A stretch of 64,000 bases of DNA from Engelhardtia mirabilis. GTDB lineage: Bacteria; Planctomycetota; UBA1135; GCA-002686595. A model generated the notes under the pieces. It made no database searches. It saw nothing but the letters and a program-made list of their open reading frames with translations, and was not told where the DNA came from. Shown here in pieces: positions 9,400-18,501 of this stretch; positions within the stretch are counted from its first letter, which is position 1; each line of letters begins with the position of its first letter. A program made the translations under genes and the position numbers. The stretch is taken from contig CP036296.1 of NCBI GenBank assembly GCA_007751255.1, positions 3,410,001 through 3,474,000 on the forward strand. Reading direction: 5' to 3'.

Positions 9400-10868
9400 G
9401 CGCCCTGCTCGTCTCGGCCCTCGCGCTCGCCGTCGCTCAAGGCAGCTCGCCCGTGTCGGTCCAGGCCCTCGCGGTCGCGACGGAAGAGAAGATCGTGGGG
9501 CTGTGTTCCGGCGATCTCGACTCGGACGGACGCGCCGACCTGGTGATCGCGGTGCGGACCGCGGACAAGTCGATCGAGCTGCGTGCACGCCTGCGCGCGG
9601 CAGGTGGTCAACTGGCCCCCGAGACCGCCTGGCGTCAGCGGCTGCCCGGCGATGTGACGGCTTTCGCGATCGGCGAGTTGACCGGCGATCCGGGCCGCGA
9701 GGTCCTGCTGCTGGGCGGCTCGGGTGCCTTCGTCCTGGCGCCCGGGGCCGAAGAGGCTGCGCGCTTCTCGCGCCTGTGCGGCGCTGACTTCCTGTGGCAG
9801 GTGCCGGTTCCAGGGGAACTGCTCGCCTGGCCCGATGCGATCCTCGACCTCGACGGTGACGGCGACGATGACCTCCTGATCCCCGAGCCCGCGGGCTACC
9901 TCGTTGCGCGTCAGGACCGCGGGGCAATCGACGACCCATGGAGCGACCAGCAGCGCATCGACCTGTCCGCTTCGGAGCTCGAGCGCGCTGCCCGCGAGTC
10001 GACCTTGGACATCGCCATTCGCATGCGTCCGGATGCGACCCAACGGGGCGCGCGAACCCTGGCCGAGGTCAGTGAGCGCACGTCGGTCCTTTGGCATGGC
10101 GCTTGGAACAACGACGGACGCCTCGACCTGGCGGCCCTGGCCGGCCAGCAGCTCTCGGTCTGGTTGGGCGGCGACGAGTTCGCCGAGCCCAAGGACCTGA
10201 AGTTGCCCCTGACCGTCGACATGGAGCGTCGCCTCGACGTGTCCTTCGCGGTCCACCTGGGCGACGTCACCGGGGACGGCCTGGCCGATGCAGTGATCGC
10301 CGCACGCGATCAGAAGGCCTCCAAGGACCGCACCCAGGTGCTGGTCTACGGCAACTTGGCGGCGGGTTTCGAGCGACCGGACCAGGTGCTCGTGATCGAC
10401 GGCCTGGTGGGCTCGACACGGTTGCTCGATGTGGACGGCGACGGCGCCCAGGACCTCGTGGTGACCGCCATCCGGGAGGACTTCCTCGACACCCTGCGTA
10501 GCGGCGGAGGCGAGTCGGTCGAGGTCGAGCTCTACGTCTATGCCAGCCGCGAGGGGCGTTTCACCCGGTCCCCGATCCTGCGCCACCGGCTGGTCTTCCC
10601 CGGCGATGTGCGGGATCCGTTCTTCGATCTGTGCGCCGACGCCACCGGCGATGGAGGTCGAGATCTCCTGGTGCAGACTGCGGCGAATCGGCTAGAGCTC
10701 TTCTACGTCCGCATCCGCGGTGACGAGTGGAGCGTGGTGCCGCGCAGCCTGTGGCAACGGGGCTTGGCCAAGGACTCGTCGATCCGTCCGCTGGCCGGTA
10801 CGGAAGCGGGGCGCAGCTACGCCGTCGTCGAGGAATCCCAGGTCCTGCTGCTGGTGGTGGGTCGGTGA
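9396..10868 (+). CDS. Exported FG-GAP/VCBS repeat protein, first of pair
   Basis: A 490-aa protein with an N-terminal signal sequence (LLVSALALAVAQGS, predicted cleavage near residue 15) and at least six Asp/Gly-rich calcium-binding-like loops of the FG-GAP/VCBS type: SGDLDSDGRADLV, LDLDGDGDDDLL, NNDGRLDLAAL, GDVTGDGLADAV, LDVDGDGAQDLV and ADATGDGGRDLL. Such repeats build a beta-propeller. The TTG at 9396 is preferred because AGGAGG (9384-9389) precedes it at good spacing and because it begins with the signal peptide; upstream in-frame codons run through the previous gene. It overlaps both neighbours by four bases. The ligand is unknown. Confidence 0.8.
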   Translation: MSALLVSALALAVAQGSSPVSVQALAVATEEKIVGLCSGDLDSDGRADLVIAVRTADKSIELRARLRAAGGQLAPETAWRQRLPGDVTAFAIGELTGDPGREVLLLGGSGAFVLAPGAEEAARFSRLCGADFLWQVPVPGELLAWPDAILDLDGDGDDDLLIPEPAGYLVARQDRGAIDDPWSDQQRIDLSASELERAARESTLDIAIRMRPDATQRGARTLAEVSERTSVLWHGAWNNDGRLDLAALAGQQLSVWLGGDEFAEPKDLKLPLTVDMERRLDVSFAVHLGDVTGDGLADAVIAARDQKASKDRTQVLVYGNLAAGFERPDQVLVIDGLVGSTRLLDVDGDGAQDLVVTAIREDFLDTLRSGGGESVEVELYVYASREGRFTRSPILRHRLVFPGDVRDPFFDLCADATGDGGRDLLVQTAANRLELFYVRIRGDEWSVVPRSLWQRGLAKDSSIRPLAGTEAGRSYAVVEESQVLLLVVGR

Positions 10869-12538
10869 TCGGCGTTTGCTTGAGCCTCTTGGCCGTGCCG
10901 ACCTCGGACCTGCGGGTGACCCAGGTCCTGGCCCCGACCGCGAAGGTCGTCGTGGCCGCCCCCCTGCGCTGCGGCCCGGACGCGACGGTTGACCTCTTGA
11001 CGATCGACGTCGAGGGGCAGGTGCGGGTCTACGGGACCGACGCGGCGGGTCAACTGCCCTTTGCGGCCCTCGCGCGCGGCTCCCTCGACCTGGCCAGCCC
11101 CTCCCGCCTTCTGGTCGACATCGGCCGGCTGACCGCGGACGACGGTCCGCCCGCTCTGCTGACCCTCTCTCCCCGCGGTTGCGAGTTGTTCGCCCTCGAT
11201 GACAGCCGCACGCCCGCGGGTCCCGGTCTGCGGCTCGCGCGTCGCGCGACCTTCGACCTGCGCTTGGGTGCGCCCCAGGCGGCGCCTTTCATCCAGGACG
11301 TGGACGGGGATGGCCGCGTTGAGGTGCTGGTGCCCGAGGTCGGTGCCGTCAGTCTGTGGAACATGGCCGTCGAGGAGGTCGAAGGCCAGCCGCGCGCGAG
11401 CGCCAGCCGCAGCCTGCGCGTCGAGGCGCGGGCTCAGGTCGACCAGCAGACCGAGGCGCAGGATCTGACCGACACCCTCAGCTCGCGCGTGCAGCTCCCA
11501 GGCCTGTCCACCCTCGACCTGAACGGCGACGGGCGCTCGGATCTGGTCGTGACCGAGGGCACGCGGCGCGCCTTCCACTTGGCTCGGGCGGAGGGCGGCA
11601 TCGCCGAGGCGCCTGACGTGACCTTGGACCTCGACCTCTTCCGCGATCCGAGCTCAACCGGCGGCGGCTTCGAACCGGGTCGCATCCTGTCTCTCGGCGG
11701 TGCCGCGAGCCTGGATCGGCGCGACCTCGACGGCGACGGCATCCAGGACCACGTGATCGTGGCCGGACGCAAGGTCTGGGTCTTCCCCGGCCGGGCGGAC
11801 GGCCCCCAGTTCCAGGAGCCCTCGACGATCCTGAAGAGCGCCGAGGAGGTCACTGCCACCGCCATGTTCTCGATCGACGACGACGACCTGGCCGAACTGG
11901 TGCTGCTGCGCCTGAAGCTGCCGTCGGTCACGACCCTGGTGCTGGGGCTGGTGTCCTCGTTCGATGTGGAGTTGCGTGCCAGCGGCTACCGCAACCTCGG
12001 TGGCGGGCGCTTCGACACGAGCCCGGATTGGAACGGTGGCGTTCAACTTCGAGTACCTCCGATCCTCGACATCGTGCGCGACCCCTACGCGCTGGTCGAA
12101 CGATTCAAGGCTCTGGGGGAGAGCTACGGCGAGATCCTGGCGGGGGACTTCGATGGTGACGGCGTCGAGGACGCGGCGATCGTCAGTCCCGACGGAGCCG
12201 AGGTGGAGCTGTGGCTCGGGGCGGAGGCGGAGCGGGGTGAGCTGACCCGCGACGACCTCGAGCGCGATGTTCGCACGGCGCTCTTCACCGATAGTGAGCG
12301 CGTATGGGACATCGATCGGCTGCTCGGCTTTCTCGGTTCCCAGGGCACCGACCGAGTCCAGCGCGTCACGGAGACCGCGACCCTGGCCGGTCGAGTCGAG
12401 CTGCCGGCGGTACAGGGCCGCCCGCTCGAGTTCCTGGTCGCCTGCGACCCCGATGGTGATGGCCGCGACCTACTCGTGGTCGGACTCGGGGACGATGCGG
12501 GCATCACGCGCCTGCACGTGGTCGAGCTGCTGCCCTGA
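10865..12538 (+). CDS. Exported FG-GAP/VCBS repeat protein, second of pair
   Basis: A 557-aa protein homologous in design to the previous one: a short hydrophobic N-terminus (VIGVCLSLLAVPTSD) and repeated Asp-rich loops DVDGDGRVEVLV, DLNGDGRSDLVV, DLDGDGIQDHVI, DFDGDGVEDAAI and DPDGDGRDLLVV. GTG 10865 overlaps the preceding stop by four bases (GTGA), so translation is probably coupled. The signal peptide is short and export is less certain than for its partner. Placed last in an ABC-PDZ-FGGAP-FGGAP operon and ended by a strong hairpin at 12564-12600. Not recognised beyond the repeat family. Confidence 0.75.
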   Translation: MIGVCLSLLAVPTSDLRVTQVLAPTAKVVVAAPLRCGPDATVDLLTIDVEGQVRVYGTDAAGQLPFAALARGSLDLASPSRLLVDIGRLTADDGPPALLTLSPRGCELFALDDSRTPAGPGLRLARRATFDLRLGAPQAAPFIQDVDGDGRVEVLVPEVGAVSLWNMAVEEVEGQPRASASRSLRVEARAQVDQQTEAQDLTDTLSSRVQLPGLSTLDLNGDGRSDLVVTEGTRRAFHLARAEGGIAEAPDVTLDLDLFRDPSSTGGGFEPGRILSLGGAASLDRRDLDGDGIQDHVIVAGRKVWVFPGRADGPQFQEPSTILKSAEEVTATAMFSIDDDDLAELVLLRLKLPSVTTLVLGLVSSFDVELRASGYRNLGGGRFDTSPDWNGGVQLRVPPILDIVRDPYALVERFKALGESYGEILAGDFDGDGVEDAAIVSPDGAEVELWLGAEAERGELTRDDLERDVRTALFTDSERVWDIDRLLGFLGSQGTDRVQRVTETATLAGRVELPAVQGRPLEFLVACDPDGDGRDLLVVGLGDDAGITRLHVVELLP

Positions 12539-12563
12539 TTTCAGCAATCATCCGCTTCGAACG

Positions 12564-12600
12564 GAGCAGGGCGACCGTGCGTGACACGGTCGCCCTGCTC
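12564..12600. terminator. Strong bidirectional hairpin terminator
   Basis: A perfect 16-bp stem, GAGCAGGGCGACCGTG against CACGGTCGCCCTGCTC, with a 5-base loop. It sits between the end of the FG-GAP operon and the convergent greA-like gene and would serve both strands. T-tracts are short. Confidence 0.8.
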
Positions 12601-12639
12601 TGACTCACGACCTGGCGGGCCGCGGCGCGGACGGCACGC

Positions 12640-14850
12640 CTACTTGGTGCTCGCCGCTTCCTCGGCGCGCGAGATCAGCGGCAGAACTTCGACCGCGACG
12701 ACTTCGATGTCCTGGGTGCCGGTGGGCAGCTTGACGGTCACCTGCGCGCCGGCAGGCGAGCCGAGAATGCTCTGGGCCAGGGGCGAGCGATAGCTGATGA
12801 CGCCCTTGGCCGCCGTGTCCCAGGGACCCAGCACGCTGACAGTGCGTTCCTCGCCGGTATCGAGCTCCCGATAGGTCACTTGCGTGCCGGGGGCCACCAC
12901 GTCCTGGGGGATCGCGGCGTTCTCGATGAGCTGGGCTTGGCGCAGCTCCTCTTCGATCTCCATGGCGCGCGCCGTCAAGGTGCGCTGGTCCTCCATGGCG
13001 GCTTCCCACTCGGAGTTCTCCGAGAGGTCGCCGTAGGAGGCCGCCTTGCCGATGGCCTCGGAGTTGGCGGGAATCTTGACCTCACGCAGCTCGCGCAGCT
13101 CCGCCTCGCGACGGGCCAGGCCAGCCTCGCTGGTCCAGATGCCATCTTCTTCCCAGAAGGGGCGGTTGGAGTCGCGGAAGATGTCGGGGAAGCGCTGCAC
13201 CGCGGCGTGGGTGAAGGCGCGGTCGATCGAGCCGTCGACGCCCTTGGAGAGCATCGGCATCAGCTTGCGGACCTCGGCCTTGCTGGCGTCGGCCAGCAGC
13301 GTCTGCATCAGCGTCGGCTCTCCGTCGGAGAGCAGCGTGGTCAGGCGCGTCATCGTCCGCGTGCGGAAGACGTCGCCGGCACCGGCCGCGAAGAGCGACC
13401 CCGCCAACAACAGGAACGAGTGCAGACGCTGCACCGGCCCCGTGAACTCGCCCTGGAGTTTGCCGCGCTCGAACCACTCCGCGAGGCCCACGAACAGGGC
13501 CGGGTTGCGGGTGGGGCGGACCAGCAGGGAGGAGTAGGTCCCGGCCAGCAGGTCGGCCTGTTCGGCCGTGACGAGCTGATCGATCAGACCGCGCACCATG
13601 CCGGGGGGCGTATGCATGAGGTCGTGCATGGCGGCCGCGACCCAGCCCTCCTCGCCGTGCATCTCCTTGAGCAGGTCGATGCAAGCCTCCTGCTCGCGCG
13701 CGCCGGGCATCCGGTGGAACAGTTGCCACAGCTCGGGCACCACCGACGGGTCCGTAGGCGGCTCGGCCCGGTAGGCCTCCTCGAGACGCTCGCGCAGGGG
13801 CTGGGGTGTCTCGGACCGCTCGGCGCGCAGGAGCATCCAGGCGGCCAGTCGGTGTTCGTCGGCTTCGGTGGTGCCGTCAGCCAGCTCGTCGAGGGTGTCC
13901 AGCACGGCCGCGCGCAGCTCGTCCGACAGGTCCTTCTCGGTCAACAGGTCGCGTACCCGTGTGTTGGCGGCGCCCAGATCGCGCGCCAGCCGCAGCTGGC
14001 GACGCATCGAATCGGCCGGGTCGACCTCCTTGTCGAGCAGGCGGATCTGGGACTTCTGCCCAGTTCCAGTGACCTCGACCATGTTGGACTTCTCGGCCTC
14101 CTTGCGCGCCCGCCGCCACCAACTCGTGAAGGCGGTTCCCTCGAGCTTGACCTGGGCCATGGCGCTCTTGAGCACCACCTGGTTCATGCGGCCGTTGTAG
14201 CGCTTGAGCACGCCGACGAGACACTCGAGGGGCTCCTCCTTGAGCAGGCGCGACAGCTCGACCGGATCGCGCACGACCAGGCCGCGCAGGTCGTCCGGCT
14301 CGAGCACCTCGCAAGTCTCGATGATCGACTTGATCGGCATGCGGTCCGAGCGCCCGCTGGCGAAGCGCACCTTGGCCTCGAGGTTGGCCGCGTCGAGGTT
14401 GGTCACCTCGCCCACGCCCCAACCGGAGCGGTGGAACACAGCCGAACCCGGTCCCAGGTGGATCAGCTGACGCAGCAGGCGCCAGGCCTTGCGCACGTCG
14501 TCGGTGCTCTCGTGGAAGTCGACCAGGCGGGTGTAGTCTTCCCACCAGCCCTCTTGGCCCCAGCCGGTCTTGGCGTTGCGGAACAGCCGCGTGGACAGTT
14601 CGCCCGGCGGCCCTCCGCCGAGTAGGCAGCGCCCGAGCAGTTCGGCTGCGTCCTGGTGGCGCCCGTTCTGTTCGAGCAGGTCAGCGTGCTCCCGTACGAA
14701 GGGCAGCATGCGGGTCATGACCTTCGCTTCCGCGGCAGCATCGATGACCCAGAGCACATCGTCGATGGGTCCGTCCGAGAGCATGATCTCGGACCAGGCG
14801 TCTTCGAACGATTTCCAGTCTTTGGCGTGGAAGTGAGAAACGAGCGTCAT
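12640..14850 (-). CDS. greA: Long transcript-cleavage factor: GreA domain with ~570-aa N-terminal region
   Basis: A 736-aa protein. Residues about 570-736 form a complete GreA: an N-terminal coiled coil with the acidic tip SYGDLSENSEWEAA (D608 and E611 equivalent to the catalytic pair of E. coli GreA), then the FKBP-like C domain with VAPGTQVTYRELDTGEERTV and ISYRSPLAQSILG. GreA enters the RNA polymerase secondary channel and rescues backtracked complexes. The first 570 residues are a mostly helical region of unknown role. Chlamydial GreA is similarly long (about 715 aa), so this is a PVC trait rather than an accidental fusion. ATG 14850 (MTLVSHFHAKDW) was chosen over an upstream GTG at 14907 whose added residues look like non-coding Pro/Ser. 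Confidence 0.88.
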   Translation of the reverse strand: MTLVSHFHAKDWKSFEDAWSEIMLSDGPIDDVLWVIDAAAEAKVMTRMLPFVREHADLLEQNGRHQDAAELLGRCLLGGGPPGELSTRLFRNAKTGWGQEGWWEDYTRLVDFHESTDDVRKAWRLLRQLIHLGPGSAVFHRSGWGVGEVTNLDAANLEAKVRFASGRSDRMPIKSIIETCEVLEPDDLRGLVVRDPVELSRLLKEEPLECLVGVLKRYNGRMNQVVLKSAMAQVKLEGTAFTSWWRRARKEAEKSNMVEVTGTGQKSQIRLLDKEVDPADSMRRQLRLARDLGAANTRVRDLLTEKDLSDELRAAVLDTLDELADGTTEADEHRLAAWMLLRAERSETPQPLRERLEEAYRAEPPTDPSVVPELWQLFHRMPGAREQEACIDLLKEMHGEEGWVAAAMHDLMHTPPGMVRGLIDQLVTAEQADLLAGTYSSLLVRPTRNPALFVGLAEWFERGKLQGEFTGPVQRLHSFLLLAGSLFAAGAGDVFRTRTMTRLTTLLSDGEPTLMQTLLADASKAEVRKLMPMLSKGVDGSIDRAFTHAAVQRFPDIFRDSNRPFWEEDGIWTSEAGLARREAELRELREVKIPANSEAIGKAASYGDLSENSEWEAAMEDQRTLTARAMEIEEELRQAQLIENAAIPQDVVAPGTQVTYRELDTGEERTVSVLGPWDTAAKGVISYRSPLAQSILGSPAGAQVTVKLPTGTQDIEVVAVEVLPLISRAEEAASTK

Positions 14851-14989
14851 GGATGGGTCTGGCGACGGCGGCGACGGCGGAGCGAGCCACACATGATGCC
14901 GCTCCACGGGAGCCGTGTCGACGCCGGGAAGGGCTGACTCTTATCTCTGGGGCTCCCAGATCCGAGTCCCGGCGGACCTGCGCGACGAT

Positions 14990-16192
14990 TCAGTCGACCG
15001 CCAGGAGCGCGCCCTTCAGGTACCGCGAGCGCGCGAAGTCGGGCTCCTGCGGGTGATCCGGACCCGCGCCAACGACCTCCAAGAGCCTCAGACGCCGATC
15101 GGCGCGCCGACCGGCCTGGAAGACCATCCCCAGGAATGTGGGCAGATCCACGGCTCCGGAGCAGGAGAAGGTGGCCAAGAGGCCGCCGTCCGCCACGGCT
15201 CCCATCGCCAGGGTGTTGAGGTCCGAATACTTGTGCATTGCCCCGTCGGCATCCCGTCGGCCCGCCGCCAGCTTGGGCGGATCGAGGACGACCACCTGCC
15301 AGGTCTGGGCGGCCTCCAGGGCGCCGCGCAGGTAATCGAAGGCGTCCAGGTGGTGGAATTCCACGTCCAGGTCGTTGAGCCGGGCGGCCCGCTGGGCGCG
15401 TTCGAGGACGGTCTCGTCCAGGTCGACCGCGGTCACCGACCGGGCCCCGGCCAGGGCCGAGTGGAGCGCGAATCCGCCCGTGTTGCAGCACAGGTCGAGG
15501 ACCGTCCGACCCGGCGCGAGACGCGCTACCCGCTGGCGGTTGTCGCGCTGGTCGCAGAAGAAGCCCGTCTTGTGCCCGAAGCCCGGCTGCACCGGATGGC
15601 GCAGCCCGTACTCGGTCACGATCGTCTCCTCGGTCTCGGGGTCCAGACCCTCCTCCATGCCGAGGTCCACGAAACCCTCCGCACGGCGGGCGCTGCCGGG
15701 CACACGGTGGGCGATGCGAGCCCCGGGGTAGAGCCGCTTCAGGGCCGTCTCGACCTCCGCGCGCAGGTTCCAGAAGCCCAGGGCGTGGTGCTCGCACACG
15801 AGCCAGGGGCCGAGCCGATCGACCACCAGCCCGGGCAACAGGTCGCCCTCGCCGTGGCAGACGCGGTAGGCGTCGGTGACCTCCTCGAGCCGCAGGGTGC
15901 GCCGCCGCAGGTCGGCGGCCCGCTTGAGGCGGTCGTAGAGGAAGCGCTCGGGGTGGGCCAGGGCGTTGCGCCGCCCGCGGTTGATGAAACGCAGCCCCAC
16001 GTCCGAGTAAGGGTTCGCCAGGGCGTGTCCCACGAAGCGCCCGGAGGCGTCGATCACCTCCACCAGGGCGCCCGGGTGGACCTCCTGGTCGGCGCTGTCG
16101 ATGCGGCGCGAGTAGATCCAGGGCCCACGGGTCAGTCGGTCGTCCGCCAGGTGGACCTGGGGCATCGAAGCGGCGCTCATGGGCGGGAGCAT
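14990..16192 (-). CDS. rlmI: Class I SAM-dependent 23S rRNA cytosine methyltransferase, RlmI family
   Basis: A 400-aa enzyme with an N-terminal PUA domain (residues about 5-85: RGPWIYSRRI, VDASGRFVGHALANPYS), a central EEHVD-like insert, and a C-terminal Rossmann methyltransferase: VLDLCCNTGGFALHSALAGA (motif I), VDLDETVLERA, VVLDPPKLA (motif IV) and TFSCSG (motif VI with catalytic cysteine). RlmI makes m5C1962 in 23S rRNA; relatives act on other rRNA sites. The first ATG at 16192 is given; the ATG at 16180 (MSAASMPQ) is equally likely since neither has a clear ribosome binding site. It follows greA on the same strand with 139 bp between. Confidence 0.85.
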   Translation of the reverse strand: MLPPMSAASMPQVHLADDRLTRGPWIYSRRIDSADQEVHPGALVEVIDASGRFVGHALANPYSDVGLRFINRGRRNALAHPERFLYDRLKRAADLRRRTLRLEEVTDAYRVCHGEGDLLPGLVVDRLGPWLVCEHHALGFWNLRAEVETALKRLYPGARIAHRVPGSARRAEGFVDLGMEEGLDPETEETIVTEYGLRHPVQPGFGHKTGFFCDQRDNRQRVARLAPGRTVLDLCCNTGGFALHSALAGARSVTAVDLDETVLERAQRAARLNDLDVEFHHLDAFDYLRGALEAAQTWQVVVLDPPKLAAGRRDADGAMHKYSDLNTLAMGAVADGGLLATFSCSGAVDLPTFLGMVFQAGRRADRRLRLLEVVGAGPDHPQEPDFARSRYLKGALLAVD

Positions 16193-16335
16193 AACGCCGC
16201 AAGACCCACACGCCGGGGCTCGGACCTGGCCGCTGCCCGCGAAGTCGGGGACTGCGCGCCGAACGCGGGCCGCTGGCGCCCGGGGGGACCCGGCCGGTGC
16301 TCGCAGCCGCGCGGCCCGGCCGTAGACTCCTGCCG

Positions 16336-18501
16336 ATGGTGCTCTCGACCCTTGCTACCGCCACCGGCGGCGCGCTCCTCCTCGACCTCGTCGCGCTCGT
16401 CGGCGGAACGGTTCACACCATGGAACCGGGTGCGGAGCCCCGGGTGGCGACGGTGCTGCTCGACGGCGACCGCATCGCGGCGATCGGGGAGGACATCGAG
16501 CTGGCCCCGGGAACCGTCCGCATCGACGTGAGCGGCAAACACGTGGTTCCGGGCCTGATCGACTGCCTGGTCAACTTCGACCCGGAGCACGACGCCCTGT
16601 ATCTGGCCAGCGGCGTGACCACGGTGCGTGACGCCGGAGGCGACCTGTCTTCGGTCCTGGCCCTGCGTGACCGTGGCATCCGGGACCAGGGGCCGGGCCC
16701 CTGGCTGCTCAGCGCGGGCGCGGTACTCGACGGCTACCCCCCGGCCTCGGCCGCGGCCCTGGCCATCGGTCGCGTGGAGGACGTGAAGTGGCTGGTGGGG
16801 GAGCTGGCCAAGGCCGGCGTCGACTACCTCTCCGTGCAACCAGGCATCTCCGCCGAGGTCTACGACCAGATCCTGATCGAGGCCGCCGCTCACGAGCTCG
16901 AAGTCTGGGGGCCGCGGCCCACGGCGGTGGACCTGACCCACGCGCTCGAAGGTGGGCACCGCGGCTTCTTCGCCCTCGACGCCTTCCTGCCCAGTGGCGT
17001 GCGTTGGGAGTTCGTCCTGCCGATCGCGTTCAAGTCGGCCATCGAGCAGGCCGCGGCGTCGAACGTCGCCGTGGTGCCGGTCCTGGCGGGCGTCGAACGC
17101 ATCCTGAAGGAGCCCGCGGATCCGGCCCCGGAGCTGCGCTACCTGGCGCCGGCCTACGAAGCCCTGTGGTGGACCGACTGGGAAATGCGCAAGGGTCTGC
17201 TGTCGGACGAGAACTACCGCAAGACGAGCGAGCGGGTGGACGGCAAGCGCGATGGCCTGGCGCGCGAGCTGCTCGCGGCCGGTGTCGACCTGATCCCCGG
17301 CTCGGCTGCGCCCCTGGCATGGGCCTTCCCCGGGCGCTCTTTCATCGAAGAGCTCGAGGCCTGGGTCGGCGCGGGCATCAGCCCCGAGGACACCTTGCGA
17401 GCGGCGACGGCTACTGCGGCGCGAGTGCTGCGGATCGACGACGAACGCGGCACTCTGACTCCCGGCAAGATCGCGGACCTGGTCGTGATCGACACCGATC
17501 CCCGCGAGAGCATGGCGGGTTTCCGCGCACCCGAGGTGGTCTGCGTGCGGGGCATGGTTCTGCGCAGCGACCTGCTCGCCGACATGGTCGAAGCGATCGG
17601 CCGCTCCCAGGACGTGGTCCGCGAGGAGAACCTGCGTCCGATCGCGATCGAGCTGCCAGAACTGCCGGAGGGAGACCTCCTGATGGGCGGCCAGGTCTCG
17701 ACCCGTTCCCTCGGCTCGCGCCTCTCGTCGGAACGCTTCGCCGTGGTGCGACGCCTGGACGGCAGCCTTTCGTTCGTCGGACGCATGGTGATCCCTGCCT
17801 CGGCGCGCTACGACCTGTCGACGATCGACGTGGAACAGATCGTCGTGGGTGGCCAGTTGAGCGAGTTCCGCGTGCGCGCGGTCACCGGCGAGGAGGAGTT
17901 GGTCGTCGCCGGGCGTTGGGACGCCGGTCGCTTTCTGTTCCGCCGCTTCCTCAACGGCCAGAGCATCGACACCAGCTCCTCGGCGAACCGCACGGAGGTG
18001 ATCAACATGGATCACCTGTCGGACACGATCACTACGGCCCTGGTGGTGGGGCAGATCGAAACCGATCGCGTGGCATGGGTCTCGGCCTTCGGCGCGCTCT
18101 ACGAGCCGGTGGAGGTGCGCTGGGAGATTCAGAGCTCGGAGACGGGCTCGCGCATGATCCGCACCAGTGAAGGCGGGTTGATGGAGATGCACTTCGACGC
18201 GCGCGGCATGCCCACCGGTTGGGTGCGGGTGATCGGCGGGCGCCAGAGCGCCACGATCCTGGAGGCGGCCGAGACCTTCGGGGGCGCGGGGCTCCCGGTT
18301 CGCTTCCCGCGGCCGAAGCCGGTGGAGGCCGGTGCTCCCGCGGCTGGCGGCCCCGGGGCCGAGTCCCCGAGCGCGGGGGCCGTCGGTCCTCCGGCGCAGG
18401 GCAGCGACCTCGAGCCGGCCGAGACCGAGAGCGGCGTCGCCGACGGGCCCGAGTCCGCCGACGAGGCACCCCGCGAATCCGGCTCCGAGGACGGTGCGTG
18501 A
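16336..18501 (+). CDS. Amidohydrolase-like protein lacking the metal-binding HxH motif
   Basis: A 721-aa protein. Residues about 20-410 follow the imidazolonepropionase/amidohydrolase pattern (LDGDRIAAIGE, GKHVVPGLID, ASGVTTVRDAGGD, RAATATAARVLRIDDERGTLTPGKIADLVVID). The family's metal ligands are missing: after PGLID the HxH is CLV (residues 77-79), and the GTDA catalytic aspartate position reads GSAAP near residue 325. It is therefore probably not a metal hydrolase. A second, beta-rich region (about 440-650) and an acidic Pro/Ala/Glu tail follow. The N-terminus (MVLSTLATATGGALLLDLVALVGG) could be a weak signal. The next gene overlaps its stop by four bases. Confidence 0.72.
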   Translation: MVLSTLATATGGALLLDLVALVGGTVHTMEPGAEPRVATVLLDGDRIAAIGEDIELAPGTVRIDVSGKHVVPGLIDCLVNFDPEHDALYLASGVTTVRDAGGDLSSVLALRDRGIRDQGPGPWLLSAGAVLDGYPPASAAALAIGRVEDVKWLVGELAKAGVDYLSVQPGISAEVYDQILIEAAAHELEVWGPRPTAVDLTHALEGGHRGFFALDAFLPSGVRWEFVLPIAFKSAIEQAAASNVAVVPVLAGVERILKEPADPAPELRYLAPAYEALWWTDWEMRKGLLSDENYRKTSERVDGKRDGLARELLAAGVDLIPGSAAPLAWAFPGRSFIEELEAWVGAGISPEDTLRAATATAARVLRIDDERGTLTPGKIADLVVIDTDPRESMAGFRAPEVVCVRGMVLRSDLLADMVEAIGRSQDVVREENLRPIAIELPELPEGDLLMGGQVSTRSLGSRLSSERFAVVRRLDGSLSFVGRMVIPASARYDLSTIDVEQIVVGGQLSEFRVRAVTGEEELVVAGRWDAGRFLFRRFLNGQSIDTSSSANRTEVINMDHLSDTITTALVVGQIETDRVAWVSAFGALYEPVEVRWEIQSSETGSRMIRTSEGGLMEMHFDARGMPTGWVRVIGGRQSATILEAAETFGGAGLPVRFPRPKPVEAGAPAAGGPGAESPSAGAVGPPAQGSDLEPAETESGVADGPESADEAPRESGSEDGA

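Noticed and set aside
12880-14625. 581-aa plus-strand frame opposite greA
   Set aside because: Antisense to a well-supported gene; no recognisable domain.
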